This document shows, one piece after another, positions 10,224-20,209 of a DNA stretch of 36,911 nt (the first letter of the stretch is position 1; each line of letters begins with the position of its first letter). Source of the DNA: Trichomonas tenax (Eukaryota > Parabasalia > Trichomonadida > Trichomonadidae); the NCBI GenBank assembly GCA_023091735.1, contig JALKBU010000490.1:1-36911 (forward strand), written 5' to 3'. The notes below the pieces were generated by a model. The model searched no databases. It had not been told where the DNA came from and saw nothing but the letters and a program-made list of their open reading frames with translations. The position numbers and the translations under genes were made by a program.

Positions 10224-10364
10224 GAAATCTCCTTTTTAATGACACATCAAATTCAAATAGATATTCCCCCTTTATTAATTTGTTGCCATTTTTTCACTTT
10301 ACATCAATTGTCACCTTTTAACAATCTGACAATCTTAAGAGAGTGACTCATTGACACGCAAAAC

Positions 10365-11333
10365 TGTAGCGTATGGAAATTCTGCCCCAAAAAGTGTCGG
10401 GAAAAGTGATACCTTCTGTCATGTAAACACATGAAAATGCCATGTAACTAATTTATATGTCAATTATTTGCTTGCAAATTGATTTCAGCTAATGCCTACA
10501 AACAGGTAGTCCCACATAATTGAGCAGTACATACCTTTCGCATTTATTTGAAAAAAAAGTTGAAATTTAAGTTATTTGGAAATACTGATTCTACATCCGT
10601 TACCATTAAAATGGGAGTCAGTACAGCATCAGTATATCCTAATATTTTGAAAAAGTCCTGATTCCCAAATTATCCACAATTTTGTTTGGCATTTTAGCTC
10701 AAATCATAGCACAGTTCCATTATGTGAGGCAAGTATATCATATATCAGCCTCATTTTTGCGTAATATTACTGCTGATATAATTTGTAATAAAATTGGGAA
10801 AGCCATTGAACGATAGGATTTTTTTCCTTCCAATAATTTTGGAAGATTCTTGAATGATCTTCCTATCGTTCACAACAATGTTTATTTTTCACTCGATTCT
10901 GCAAGCCATCATCAAGTGATGGCAATCTCTTCAATCAGAGCACCAAAAATTTCAACTAGATCTCCAAAACATCGAAAATTCAAATCTCTACAGATCTGTT
11001 GGCCTTTTTCTTGAAGCATACAATGCGCTGGATCGAGCCTTGCAGCACACTGTTATAAGTTCCAGAAGCACACAATCTTATAAAAAAACACACGAAAATG
11101 TTTTAAAATTTTCAGAAATTCGCAAAGCGACATCAAATACTAATGTTTGGCAGAAGAAAATATGTAAAATTCAGAATTTTCCATTATTTTGGATCAGATC
11201 TTGATCTGATTAGTAACAAAAATTCATTAAAACGTTTACCATATGCTAGATAGTTAATCAGTATGCTGATAGCCAATTTACATTACAACTTATTATACTA
11301 TCCCTCTTTATTTATTACTACCCCTTAAATAAA
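10365..11333. other. Intergenic region before the methyltransferase gene
   Basis: AT-rich, with no open frame of note. It contains one clear inverted repeat, annotated separately at 10808-10871. Otherwise I see no supported feature. Confidence 0.4.
10808..10871. repeat. Nested hairpin, GAACGATAGGA inverted repeat
   Basis: Perfect 11-bp arms (10808-10818 and 10861-10871) enclose a second inverted repeat, CTTCCAA...TTGGAAG, giving a branched or bulged stem-loop. It could be a small RNA, a protein site, or an element remnant. No homologue appears elsewhere in the window. Confidence 0.45.
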
Positions 11334-11343
11334 TGTCACTTTT
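11334..11343 (+). promoter_or_regulatory. TGTCACTTTT motif upstream of the methyltransferase gene
   Basis: Exact copy of the recurrent 10-bp motif, same strand as the gene, 150 bp before its ATG. A second initiator-like TCATTT lies at 11425, about 59 bp before the ATG. Which one marks the start of transcription cannot be told from sequence alone. Confidence 0.35.
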
Positions 11344-11483
11344 ATTTTCCAAAAAATCTTCTTACTTTGTCATTTTTTCTTCCCAAGTCACAATAATCTT
11401 CCAAAACGACATCTTTATTTTCGCTCATTTAGAATCAAACAATTCCAAATTAATTGTTTTCAAGAGTTTTTTTAAAAAATAAA

Positions 11484-12446
11484 ATGTCTGATTTAGATTA
11501 TTATTTCGACAGTTATTCACTCAGTGGCATTCACATCGACATGCTAAGCGATAAAATCAGAACGGAATCATACAAAGAGGCGATTTTCAAGAATCCTTCG
11601 CTAATTAAAGATAAAATTATTCTCGATGTTGGCTGTGGAACAGGAATTCTGTCAATGTTCGCTGCAAGTTGCGGTGCAAAACGTGTTTACGCGGTAGACA
11701 ACTCATCAATCATAAATACAGCTAAAAAAATCGTCGCTGAAAACAATTTAGCGGATAAAATCGTGTTTTTACGGGGAAAAATAGAAGAAATAGATATTCC
11801 AGAGAAAGTTGATGTAATTATAAGCGAATGGATGGGATATTGCTTATTATTCGAATCTATGCTTCCTAGCGTTATATTAGCACGCGTTAAATACATGAAA
11901 CCAGGTGGAACAATGTTTCCGAACAAATCTGATATGAAAATATGCGGATTCGCAGATGAAAAATTATTTCAATCTAAATTTGATTCTTGGAATAATATTG
12001 AAGGCTTCAATATGTCAGCTTTCAAACAGTGGCTCGTTTATGAACCACATATTGATACAATGAATAGCGCAAACATTATAACCGATGAAAAAATCTTCAA
12101 ATCTTTTGATTTAAATTCTTGCAAAGTTGAAGATTTAGCTTTCACTTCTAACTTTAAACTCAATGCTTTAGACTCCACAAAAATGCATGGCTTGTGTGTC
12201 TCTTTCAGCACAACATTCGAAGGGCCCGAAGCAACAGTTGTTTTGGAAACTTCGCCATTTTATACACGAACGCATTGGATGCAAACTAATTTCTTCTTCG
12301 AGAAACCAATTGACATCGATTTTGATGATAATATTAACGGAGTGTTCACAATGAAGCCCTGTGAAAGGAATGTTAGAGACATGGATGTTGATATTGTTTT
12401 TAATTTGAATGATACAAAGATAGAACAAAAATTCTGTATTAGATAA
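11484..12446 (+). CDS. Type I protein arginine N-methyltransferase, PRMT1-like
   Basis: Transfers methyl groups from S-adenosylmethionine to arginine side chains of nuclear and cytosolic proteins such as histones and RNA-binding proteins. The 320-residue protein has every PRMT landmark in order: the YFDSY helix (7-11), the SAM-binding loop ILDVGCGTG (46-54), acidic VDN after strand 2 (71-73), the double-Glu loop SEWMGYCLLFES (E115 and E124 by count), and the THW loop (about 263-265). Its length is that of a minimal PRMT core without SH3 or zinc-finger additions. I chose ATG 11484 because the frame opens further upstream only with a non-ATG codon and the conserved YFDSY block follows directly. 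The stop lies in TAAATG, giving the TAAA signal. It converges on the karyopherin-like pseudogene with only 31 bp between the ends. Confidence 0.95.
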   Translation: MSDLDYYFDSYSLSGIHIDMLSDKIRTESYKEAIFKNPSLIKDKIILDVGCGTGILSMFAASCGAKRVYAVDNSSIINTAKKIVAENNLADKIVFLRGKIEEIDIPEKVDVIISEWMGYCLLFESMLPSVILARVKYMKPGGTMFPNKSDMKICGFADEKLFQSKFDSWNNIEGFNMSAFKQWLVYEPHIDTMNSANIITDEKIFKSFDLNSCKVEDLAFTSNFKLNALDSTKMHGLCVSFSTTFEGPEATVVLETSPFYTRTHWMQTNFFFEKPIDIDFDDNINGVFTMKPCERNVRDMDVDIVFNLNDTKIEQKFCIR

Positions 12447-12477
12447 ATGTTTAGAAAATAAAGATGTGTTTTGTTAT

Positions 12478-14695
12478 TTAACAATCACCTATCATCTTCA
12501 CATACTTTGCAAGCTCAGGAATTTCCATCATTTGCTTGAACAATTCATGGAATTTTGTCTTGATATTAACTGTGTTTGTCCTCTTGACAATGAATGCAAC
12601 AACAGCAACTTTCTCTGCTTGGGATTTATCAAAGGTTTTTACAACCTCCGGTGGCAATGAAATGAATGCATTGAGTGGAGCATCTTTTCTGAATTAAAAT
12701 ATGAGATTGCTTAAAATTCTTATTGCTTCAAAGTCTACAAGGCCGTCTTCGAATCTTACGTTGAGAGGAAATGTCATTATAATTTTAGTTTCGATTATCC
12801 AAGCAGTTTTATCTTCAAACAATGGTCGAAAATAATTACATGAAGTGCTGCATGCCAAAATAATGTAACGATACAAACTTAGGTCTGCACATTTATTGTT
12901 AAGAAGTTCGTTGTGGATAACTTCTATTAAAACCTTGAAAAAGTCTTCAGGTAATATGTAATTAATTTTTCCAAAGTAATTCATTAATATTTTTGCATCT
13001 TTGTTTCCAAGTTTAAGATATGCAATGATAGATAATGCAATACAAGGTAATGTATTACATTGAATTTTAAGAATATGTGACCAATTAAAGTTTGGTAAAT
13101 TTACGAACTGCCTATAAAAATGATACTTGATATCATAAGTATTAGAGGAATACTGAACAATTGCAGCAAAATTTTGGGTGCCTTCTTTAGCAAATTGAGA
13201 GCCATCCTCAAGGCAGTCAAGCAGCACCGTGTATTTGTGAATAATCTCTTGGAATCACATCTAAAAAGTCAATGCTCTCGATTATGTTAATGCTTAAATC
13301 GGAATCAAGAATGAAATCAATGTTCTTGATCTCGTTGATTACTTTTTCAATCAATTTGGCATCTTTTGATACAACGCAGTCTTTTGCAAAAGCAATGTCT
13401 TTTGTAGCAATGTAGCAATTATAAGCATAGTTATACCAATCAGATGATTGACTTTCTATGTGGATATATATCTTTCTATCTATAAGTGCTTGATATCTAA
13501 ATGAACTATCAGGAGTGATTAAAACAAAAAGTTTGGGATCTTCGATCGGTAAAAATGAATATTCTGCAAAGTTTCGAACTAATATGAAAGAATCAAGATT
13601 ATCGATGAATAATTGTGCGATTTTTGAACAGTCACGCTCGATCTTTGCATAATTTATTATCTTGCAGAGCGCTATTAAATAGGAATATTCATATTTTTCG
13701 ATATTGTCTAATAATTGCTTGACTTCAGGAATATATTTGTTGATTGCAAGTATAGTTCGATCAATATCATCGCTTTTGCCCTTGTGAAGGATTAAAGACA
13801 AAACTTTTCAAAAAAATGAGAAGAATTTGCTTCTAAAGATGTGACAAGTGTAGGAATTGATTGAACAACGTTATATTGAATGAATATTTCTAACAATTTA
13901 GGCGAGAGAGTTGTGTATTCCGCAAACTTTGGAATCACAGAATGATAAATTGTCAAAATTATGTTGACTTCGATCGATTCATCAAATCTATAACAATATC
14001 CATGAGTTCTTCCATCACTTTATTGTTTGAATTGCTGCTGAAAAGAAGAAAATCGCCATTCAATAAAAATTCTTTCAAGTTTTGCTTCAACACATCAGTT
14101 AATTTAATGTTTTTGAATGACGAAACGTAGTTTATGCATGTTTCCGGTGTGTATTTAACCATATCAGTTAAAATTGCAAAATAATTTTTGACAATTATTG
14201 ATTTCTGGAATTCTGGTATATATGCACCGATGAACAGTTGCAGAATATCAATTTTATTATAAAATCCAACAAGGTCTTCAGCCAAAAATGCGCAATACTG
14301 CGAACATAAAGATGGAAAGAATAAGTTGGCGAATTTGACCCAGAAACCAAAGAATTCATCATTTTCAAGGAATTTTATGGTGAAGTGGAGGAATCCTGTA
14401 CTTATACAGATGTAAATTCCACTTGATTTTGGATCATTCTGCAAAAGAAATGGTAAAACGTATAAACAATTTCAGAAATTGTTATAATAGTCTGTGCTTA
14501 ATTGCCATGCTGTATTTAGAGCAAATATTGTTTCATTTGATGATATTAAAGATTCAGATATGTAATATAGATCACCGATAATTGTGAGTTTCGATTCTAC
14601 TATGTCTATTTGTGTTGAAAACTCTTCTAAAAAGAGTCTAAGGAAGTTGAATAAAATATCACAGAATCTTGTCAGAAAATAACTTTATTCGACAT
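12478..14695 (-). pseudogene. Broken alpha-solenoid protein gene, possibly karyopherin (importin/exportin) family
   Basis: Minus-strand coding sequence can be followed for about 2.2 kb, but only by crossing lesions. There is an in-frame TGA at 14472-14474, frameshifts near 13965, 13800 and 13235, and an in-frame TAA at 12694-12696. Past that TAA the same frame continues with normal protein sequence (FISLPPEVVKTFDKSQAEKV ... ELAKYVKMIGDC) to a TAA at 12478. Segments are helical and leucine/isoleucine-rich with HEAT-like spacing (ISESLISSNETIFALNTAWQ; FLENDEFFGFWVKFANLFF), resembling the C-terminal two thirds of nuclear transport receptors. The family call is weak. The expected N-terminal importin-beta domain is absent; the readable part begins near an ATG at 14695, about 100 bp from the divergent lipid kinase. 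Codon quality is good throughout, so inactivation is recent, or else some indels are assembly errors. Confidence 0.65.
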
Positions 14696-14789
14696 ATTTT
14701 ATTTTACGTGACAAATTTGTTAAATTATATTTGTTCAAAAATCTAATTTAAATTTAAAGTATGCGAACGATTTGAAACCAGATTTTTAA

Positions 14790-14796
14790 TCATTTT
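14790..14796 (+). promoter_or_regulatory. Initiator-like TCATTTT just before the lipid kinase ATG
   Basis: TCATTT fits the trichomonad initiator TCA(C/T)(T/A). Transcription from its A would leave a leader of about 5 bases, within the very short range typical of this group. Confidence 0.45.
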
Positions 14797-17700
14797 ATGA
14801 ACAAAGTCGAATCTGATTTATCTTACTTTGATGAAAAAAACAGGAAAAGCAGGATAGATGGATTCTTCTCTGAGCGCAATATTGATCCAAAATGGAACGA
14901 AAAACTTTACAGCCTTGCAAAACAGTTTTCAAAAACATACGAAAATTCAAATTTATTATTGGATCATTTTAATACACTTTTCGATATTAGGTTAGTCAGT
15001 GATGGCCTTATAACAGATTCATTTTTCTTAAATTCGCACGAAATTGATTCTGGAATCGCAAATTGCACAGTTTCAAAGATTATTTCAGATCCATCAGTTA
15101 TAATCGTTAAAACTGCGTTTCCTGATCCTGATTTATTCGAAAATGACATGTTAAACGAAATAATGGACTTGATATTACAATTAAATGTTTCTATAATTCT
15201 AAGTGTCGATCATTTTCCTCCCAAACTACTCGGAAAGTGTATTCTCAATCAAATCACTGTAATTCATAACATAAAACAAGAAACTTTGGATTTCTTCATA
15301 AATTTTACGCAAATACCCGTCTTAGATTCATTAATTTCACTATACAGCTCAATTGATTTGAAATTTAATGGTCTATTCTATGTTGCGAGCGGTGGTTTCG
15401 ACCCATCTTTAGAAAATGAGAAAAATGTTTCAAATGAACTCTATAAACTTATAAAAGGAGGATCTCTGATACTAGAAGGACAAAATTGCGCGTTTTTTAT
15501 CAGTTCTATTCCAATTACTTACGGAACATTTATTTTAACAGGATGTCAAAACAAAAAAGTTCAGCAGGCACTTCAAGACCTTATAATGATAGGCTATGAT
15601 GACTATTGTATGAAAATTGTAACTCAATATTTTGGTTTTGAGCCCAATCACGAAAATCTTTTTAAAACAATGTTTCCGTATTCATTGATTCATTTCACAA
15701 CGCCAGGATACAGTGTGTGTACGACAAAACTCGCAAAACTTTATACAGAAACGAACTTAACACTAGGAAGATTCTTCAGGAAATCAGTGAAGTATGTGAA
15801 GAATGAAAATCCAATTTTCAAGAATAACACAATCGATAATTCGCTTTTCAAGCAAGAAAAATTTATTCAGTTTCGAATTCTTCATGAAAACTATTCATTA
15901 ACATTTTCTGGTTTTAATAACATAGTTATAGACGATGAAACGAAGTCCTATATTATGATTCGTAACGAAATCAAACCAATCACAAGTGAACAATTTTTCG
16001 AAGTCTCTTTTTCATCATTTGCGAGATATCTTTTTTATGCTCAAAATATTCCCGAGTTTATCATTGTTCATAACAAGAATGCAATGCATGTTTGCAGATC
16101 TCCTACAAAGGTTGTTTACAAAGTCGCACCACCACAAATTGCTCCAATTTTTGTCCAAAATCGAGGAAAGTTTTTAACAAAAGCAGCCAAACCCGAAGAA
16201 ATAAAACATATTGGATTATATGCGAATCTAGTACATGCAACAGAAGTTATTTATGCTCAGAGTCTCTCAAAGTGTCCACCAGAAAATGCAGCACCTCTTT
16301 TTTCATATCTGAACACATTTCTCAAATCATGCACGCAGAAAGTGATAAATAACACAGATTTAACTTGCACACTAAATACAGTTTTCTTCACAACATTCTT
16401 CAACTGGTTCATGAAAGTTGAACATATATCAACGTCACTCAAAAACTTAAAGTTACCGGAATCAATGTCTCTTTTTGCAACAACTGTTTGTCGCACAATT
16501 GTTTTGAGATTGCTATGGTTCATTAAATTTTCCCATATCAGTGAAGTTCTTGGTTATCTCAAAGATTTTGATGAGCTATCGAACTTAGGAGTTAAAGCTG
16601 AATGGCTATTTGATAGAAATGATTCAAAGAAACCCAAAAATCCAACAACATCTGAATATTTGTATTCATTTGTTGCTCTTCTTTGGGCTGCTGAAAATAC
16701 ATATTTCTTTCCAGACATAATAATGCTTCACAACGCAAACATCAATCTGACCAAACCGAATTCGATTCTCGCTTTTATATTGGCCTGTGATAAATATCAC
16801 ATGCATCTTCTTTATAACTGTCCATCTGAAATATCCGAATATCTCTTCAACAGGGAAATGACTGGGAAAATATTTTCTGATTATCTATTAACGAATACAG
16901 TTTTATCTCCGAAGTTTGTTATTGACTTAGAAGAAAAATTCCCTCTTCCTTGGGGAGTTTCGAAACCCCAGAAATTGCAAGTTGAGATTCTTTTCCCAAC
17001 AGAATTCACAGCAATAATGAGTATGTGCGGATACTCTTTTGATATGTTTGTTGAAATATTGTCACGTGGAAAGCCGGGTGTTACATTCGGCGGAAAGAGT
17101 TCTGCGCAGTTCTTCATAACTCTTGATGGAAGATTCTTGATTAAGACAATAAATCAAGCAGAGATGTCTGAAATGAATAATTTCTTGCCACATTATTTCA
17201 AGTATATTGCATCAAATCCTGATACACTTCTTACACGAGTTTTGAGTGTTTTCTCGATTGCTGTTGATGGTTCTATATCTTATAAGTGCATTTTGATGGA
17301 AAATTTGCGTTTTGGATTCAGTAGCGATGATTTAATTCTATATGACTTCAAAGGCGCAATGAGGAACAGATTCCTTGGAGAAAACAACCAATCTGTAATG
17401 CTTGATGCAAACTATGAAAAATCGGCCCTTGACAACAGAATTATATTAACTTTGCAAAAGAAGAAATCAATTTTAAAGCAATTACTTCAAGATGCTAATT
17501 TCTTGGCAAGCAATAACATTATGGATTACTCTCTTGTCGTTGTTTTGTCGAAGTCGTCGATGCTCATAAGAATGGGTATTGTTGATTATTTCAGGAAATA
17601 CACGATTGATAAAGCACTCGAAACATGGGTCAAGAAAACTCCAATATATGAACAGTATAAAATTGATCCAACAATTATTTCACCAGACAACTATTACGAC

Positions 17701-17799
17701 CGCTTTGTCAGTGCTATGGACAAATATTTATATCAATCTCCTTATATGAGTGATGTTTGTGAATTAACTGAATCATCACTCGAAGAAGAAGAACTTTAA
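14797..17799 (+). CDS. Fab1/PIKfyve-like phosphatidylinositol 3-phosphate 5-kinase
   Basis: Predicted to phosphorylate phosphatidylinositol 3-phosphate to the 3,5-bisphosphate on endosomal or lysosomal membranes. The 1000-residue protein has two recognisable parts. Residues about 60-290 match the chaperonin-like (TCP-1/cpn60) domain characteristic of Fab1/PIKfyve: DGLITDSFFLNS, ILSVDHFPPKLLG, a GGSLILEGQNCAFF segment and GTFILTGC. Residues about 755-970 are the PIP-kinase domain: GGKSSAQFFITLDGRFLIKT near 763-782 with the nucleotide-site Lys in FLIKT, DFKGAMRNRF near 850 (usual DLKGS), and IMDYSL near 908 (usual IMDYSLL). The middle is probably the conserved regulatory region. There is no FYVE finger or DEP domain at the N terminus, so membrane targeting must differ from the yeast and animal enzymes. 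The C terminus is acidic (ESSLEEEEL). It is divergent from the karyopherin-like pseudogene. Confidence 0.88.
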   Translation: MNKVESDLSYFDEKNRKSRIDGFFSERNIDPKWNEKLYSLAKQFSKTYENSNLLLDHFNTLFDIRLVSDGLITDSFFLNSHEIDSGIANCTVSKIISDPSVIIVKTAFPDPDLFENDMLNEIMDLILQLNVSIILSVDHFPPKLLGKCILNQITVIHNIKQETLDFFINFTQIPVLDSLISLYSSIDLKFNGLFYVASGGFDPSLENEKNVSNELYKLIKGGSLILEGQNCAFFISSIPITYGTFILTGCQNKKVQQALQDLIMIGYDDYCMKIVTQYFGFEPNHENLFKTMFPYSLIHFTTPGYSVCTTKLAKLYTETNLTLGRFFRKSVKYVKNENPIFKNNTIDNSLFKQEKFIQFRILHENYSLTFSGFNNIVIDDETKSYIMIRNEIKPITSEQFFEVSFSSFARYLFYAQNIPEFIIVHNKNAMHVCRSPTKVVYKVAPPQIAPIFVQNRGKFLTKAAKPEEIKHIGLYANLVHATEVIYAQSLSKCPPENAAPLFSYLNTFLKSCTQKVINNTDLTCTLNTVFFTTFFNWFMKVEHISTSLKNLKLPESMSLFATTVCRTIVLRLLWFIKFSHISEVLGYLKDFDELSNLGVKAEWLFDRNDSKKPKNPTTSEYLYSFVALLWAAENTYFFPDIIMLHNANINLTKPNSILAFILACDKYHMHLLYNCPSEISEYLFNREMTGKIFSDYLLTNTVLSPKFVIDLEEKFPLPWGVSKPQKLQVEILFPTEFTAIMSMCGYSFDMFVEILSRGKPGVTFGGKSSAQFFITLDGRFLIKTINQAEMSEMNNFLPHYFKYIASNPDTLLTRVLSVFSIAVDGSISYKCILMENLRFGFSSDDLILYDFKGAMRNRFLGENNQSVMLDANYEKSALDNRIILTLQKKKSILKQLLQDANFLASNNIMDYSLVVVLSKSSMLIRMGIVDYFRKYTIDKALETWVKKTPIYEQYKIDPTIISPDNYYDRFVSAMDKYLYQSPYMSDVCELTESSLEEEEL

Positions 17800-17915
17800 T
17801 CATATATTTGTTATATTATTTTTGTTTTATTTTTATATAATAAAGCGCAAATGTTTTATTTTGCTATATCACAATATTACAAAAAGGTGGTTAAAAAGCG
17901 GTTTTATCTGTATTT

Positions 17916-17925
17916 TGTCACTTTT
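17916..17925 (+). promoter_or_regulatory. TGTCACTTTT motif ahead of the decayed ORF at 17962
   Basis: Exact motif copy, 46 bp before the readable frame of the next (decayed) gene and in the same orientation. An ATG follows at 17951. It is consistent with a promoter outliving its gene, but this is inference. Confidence 0.35.
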
Positions 17926-17961
17926 TAAATTACTAAATTTGAAAAATTGAATGATTTCTAA

Positions 17962-19146
17962 GGAATAGTTAATTTACCAAGATCAAGTATTGTCAAGCAT
18001 GTAACTACTATTGGCGATTATACATATGATGTGATGGAAAATAATTTTTACCTTTTAATATTTAATCCAATAAGGATCCTTGCTGATAGAAGCACGACAT
18101 TATGTACATGGGAAGGACTATTAAATAAAAACATTAAATCAACATTCATTGATGGTTGTCCTGGTAGAGGGTCTTGTTTTTATTCGATAGGATATACAGG
18201 ATTTGATTGGGTAAATACCCCTTTAATTCCATCTAATGATAAACCAATTAATTATGTGACGCTTTGGGTAAAAGTGTCATTACCCAGTGTTTAGATGATT
18301 GGAACATATCATTATAACAACTACATCACGATGAGATTTTCATATTTGCATGCTATGATATTGATTTATGTTTCTAATTAGATTCTGGTAAAATAATGAT
18401 TAGATGTGAACTTTTAAAAGTTTCTCTAATTATTGTCAAAAAGGAAAACAAAATTTAGGGCAAAATTATATTCAAAAAGAGCTTCGACAATCATTATTAC
18501 TTTTAATAAGGTTATATTCATTCAAATATATTGAATGTGTATTCAAAAAATCTGGTTGTGGTATCGTTTTTTATCGGAATCATTATTTTAATTTTTTCTT
18601 TATTGATAAAATAAATGGCAGTAAATGAATGATTGGAAGCTAAATGGAAATATTGGAACAAATCGTGTCGAATCTAATGGAACAGTTGCAACATTTTTGT
18701 ATCCTTGTGATGTACCCAGTCCGTGCACAAACTATTACTCCGCATTACCGCCAGTGTGGCAATTGACGAGTTTGATATTCATTCAACAACATTCATTCAC
18801 CAATATAAAATGGTTGCGATCACCAGACATTAACGTTCTTGATAATGTAACTTATTATTTGGTAGATTCTTATTTGCTGCTTAAGATAAAAGGAATAGAT
18901 AGAGATTATGAAATTCCTTCAAAAGCATGTTTACTGACTTCAATAGACACAGCATAGACATCAATGCATGGATTTAAATCAGTGTGTAACAGCATTGATG
19001 ATCAACAAAGACAATCAAATACACTAACTTTTGATTTTGCTTTCTTGCCTGATTTTATATTTAGAGACAAATTAACTTGTTTATCATGTACTATATACGT
19101 TAAAAAGTTTTTGCTGTTGTTAACCAGTGATTTCTTGATAAGATAA
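17962..19146 (+). pseudogene. Decayed gene for an unidentified Cys-containing protein
   Basis: Two clean coding stretches in line. The first, about 17962-18294, is open without an ATG (VNLPRSSIVKHVTTIGDYTY ... GCPGRGSCFYSIGYTGFDW). The second, 18625-18957, has LYPCDVPSPCTNYYSALPPV and KACLLTSID. About 330 bp of non-coding DNA separates them, and a further open stretch runs to 19146. Composition (Cys pairs, aromatic, Thr/Asn-rich) suggests an extracellular or lumenal protein. I do not recognise the family. An alternative is two exons, but no GTATGT or ACTAACACACAG borders the gap, so decay is more likely. No signal peptide or membrane anchor is visible. Confidence 0.45.
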
Positions 19147-19198
19147 AAATATTATAAAAAATGCTGGTTAACGTTTTATGATTCTATAATATATACAT

Positions 19199-20209
19199 TT
19201 ATTCATCTTCTTCTGGATCATTTCCATTGTTTTTGAATCTATTTATTGATCTCATTGATGCTGATGGTGTTCTTTTGATCAAAATATAATCGAATTTCAA
19301 ATTTTGCCGCATTTCTTGTAACTCGATTTCGTCAAAGAGAGATGGAAAGTTAACAACAAAAGAAGAACTTGATTCTGCAGGTTCTACAGATCCGCAATGC
19401 GGCAATTGTCTGAGTATTGTCTTTTCCTCGATTTCATCAGCGAAATTTGTTAATAAAAATCGAAAGTTTCCTTTTTTATGCTTTGTCTTCTCTTTTTGTG
19501 GATTTCCATCAATATAAGGCTTTATCTTAACAACAGAATCTGTTAATGTCGTTTCGATAAAGCAATACCAAAATTTACCAACAAAAATTGTGTCTGGTAA
19601 ATTTTGAGCATGCAAATAGTAATACGGTAAGCTATTCGTTACAACAACGAAAGCTGATCTCTTCTCATCGCAAATTTGATTTGAATCGAGTTTAATAACG
19701 CAATCACATGTCGAAAATAATGAATGTAACTGTTCAGAAGTCGTTTCTTTAGCGATGTTTCCTAATAAAAACATGTTATGACCATAAATTTGCTCGATGA
19801 CGTCGAATAACGGAATTTCGATATTATCACCGACATATCCGTAAATAATCATGTCTGTGTTAAACATTTCAACTGGTAAACTCATGATTTCATTATCTGG
19901 TTTGTGTTTTGATTCTTCAAATTTCGTAATAAAAGCGTGATGGTGTTCATTATGTAATGTTCCCAATATTGAATGGATTTCCACTGATATGCAATGCGGT
20001 AATTTCGATTTTACGTCAGATTCGTTGATTGATGATTTTAAATCAAGCAAAAAGACGCCTTTCGAGTAATCCTTTCCTTGATTGAGCGGTGTCATCACTT
20101 TTACTCCATGATTCAGTCTTATGTTTTGCTTTCTTTCAGACTTCATACAAAAAATATTATAATTTTCAAAATTTGCAGGGGGTGACACCGTCATTATTTT
20201 GATGTTCAT
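19199..20209 (-). CDS. Protein with three degenerate RRM-like segments (336 aa)
   Basis: Single open frame. Three regions show the beta-alpha-beta pattern of RNA-recognition motifs: about 51-98 (KGVFLLDLKSSINESDVKSK ... HAFITKF), 146-191 (MFLLGNIAKETTSEQLHSLF ... RSAFVVV) and 249-288 (FRFLLTNFADEIEEKTILRQ ... SSFVVNF). The aromatic RNP-1 residues are mostly missing, so RNA binding is plausible but not certain. A Lys-rich linker (KEKTKHKKG, about 239-247) precedes the third segment, and the C terminus is acidic (DPEEDE). The start is ATG 20209. One codon upstream the frame has only TTG. An upstream out-of-frame ATG at 20216 opens a 16-residue overlapping ORF. The stop reads TAAAT, carrying the poly(A) signal. 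The family name is inference; the gene itself is firm. Confidence 0.8.
   Translation of the reverse strand: MNIKIMTVSPPANFENYNIFCMKSERKQNIRLNHGVKVMTPLNQGKDYSKGVFLLDLKSSINESDVKSKLPHCISVEIHSILGTLHNEHHHAFITKFEESKHKPDNEIMSLPVEMFNTDMIIYGYVGDNIEIPLFDVIEQIYGHNMFLLGNIAKETTSEQLHSLFSTCDCVIKLDSNQICDEKRSAFVVVTNSLPYYYLHAQNLPDTIFVGKFWYCFIETTLTDSVVKIKPYIDGNPQKEKTKHKKGNFRFLLTNFADEIEEKTILRQLPHCGSVEPAESSSSFVVNFPSLFDEIELQEMRQNLKFDYILIKRTPSASMRSINRFKNNGNDPEEDE

Larger units (their letters stand above)
9226..10364. mobile_element. Foldback-type element with terminal inverted repeats and a seven-hairpin array
   Basis: Non-coding block of about 1.14 kb. The left end (9226-9268) and right end (about 10319-10364) are inverted repeats of each other: GTTTTGTGTGTCAATGAGTC on the left matches the complement of the right end with one difference over the first 24 bases, then a gapped match through CAGATTGTT. 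Inside, seven inverted repeats follow one another at roughly 100-140 bp centre to centre. Four of them (centres about 9447, 9695, 9941, 10186) share a common arm and are about 247 bp apart, alternating with three others (9574, 9820, 10044). The layout recalls fly FB (foldback) transposons, whose termini are built of subrepeats. No transposase frame exists, so it would be non-autonomous. A possible TGT duplication flanks it but is too short to trust. Confidence 0.7.
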
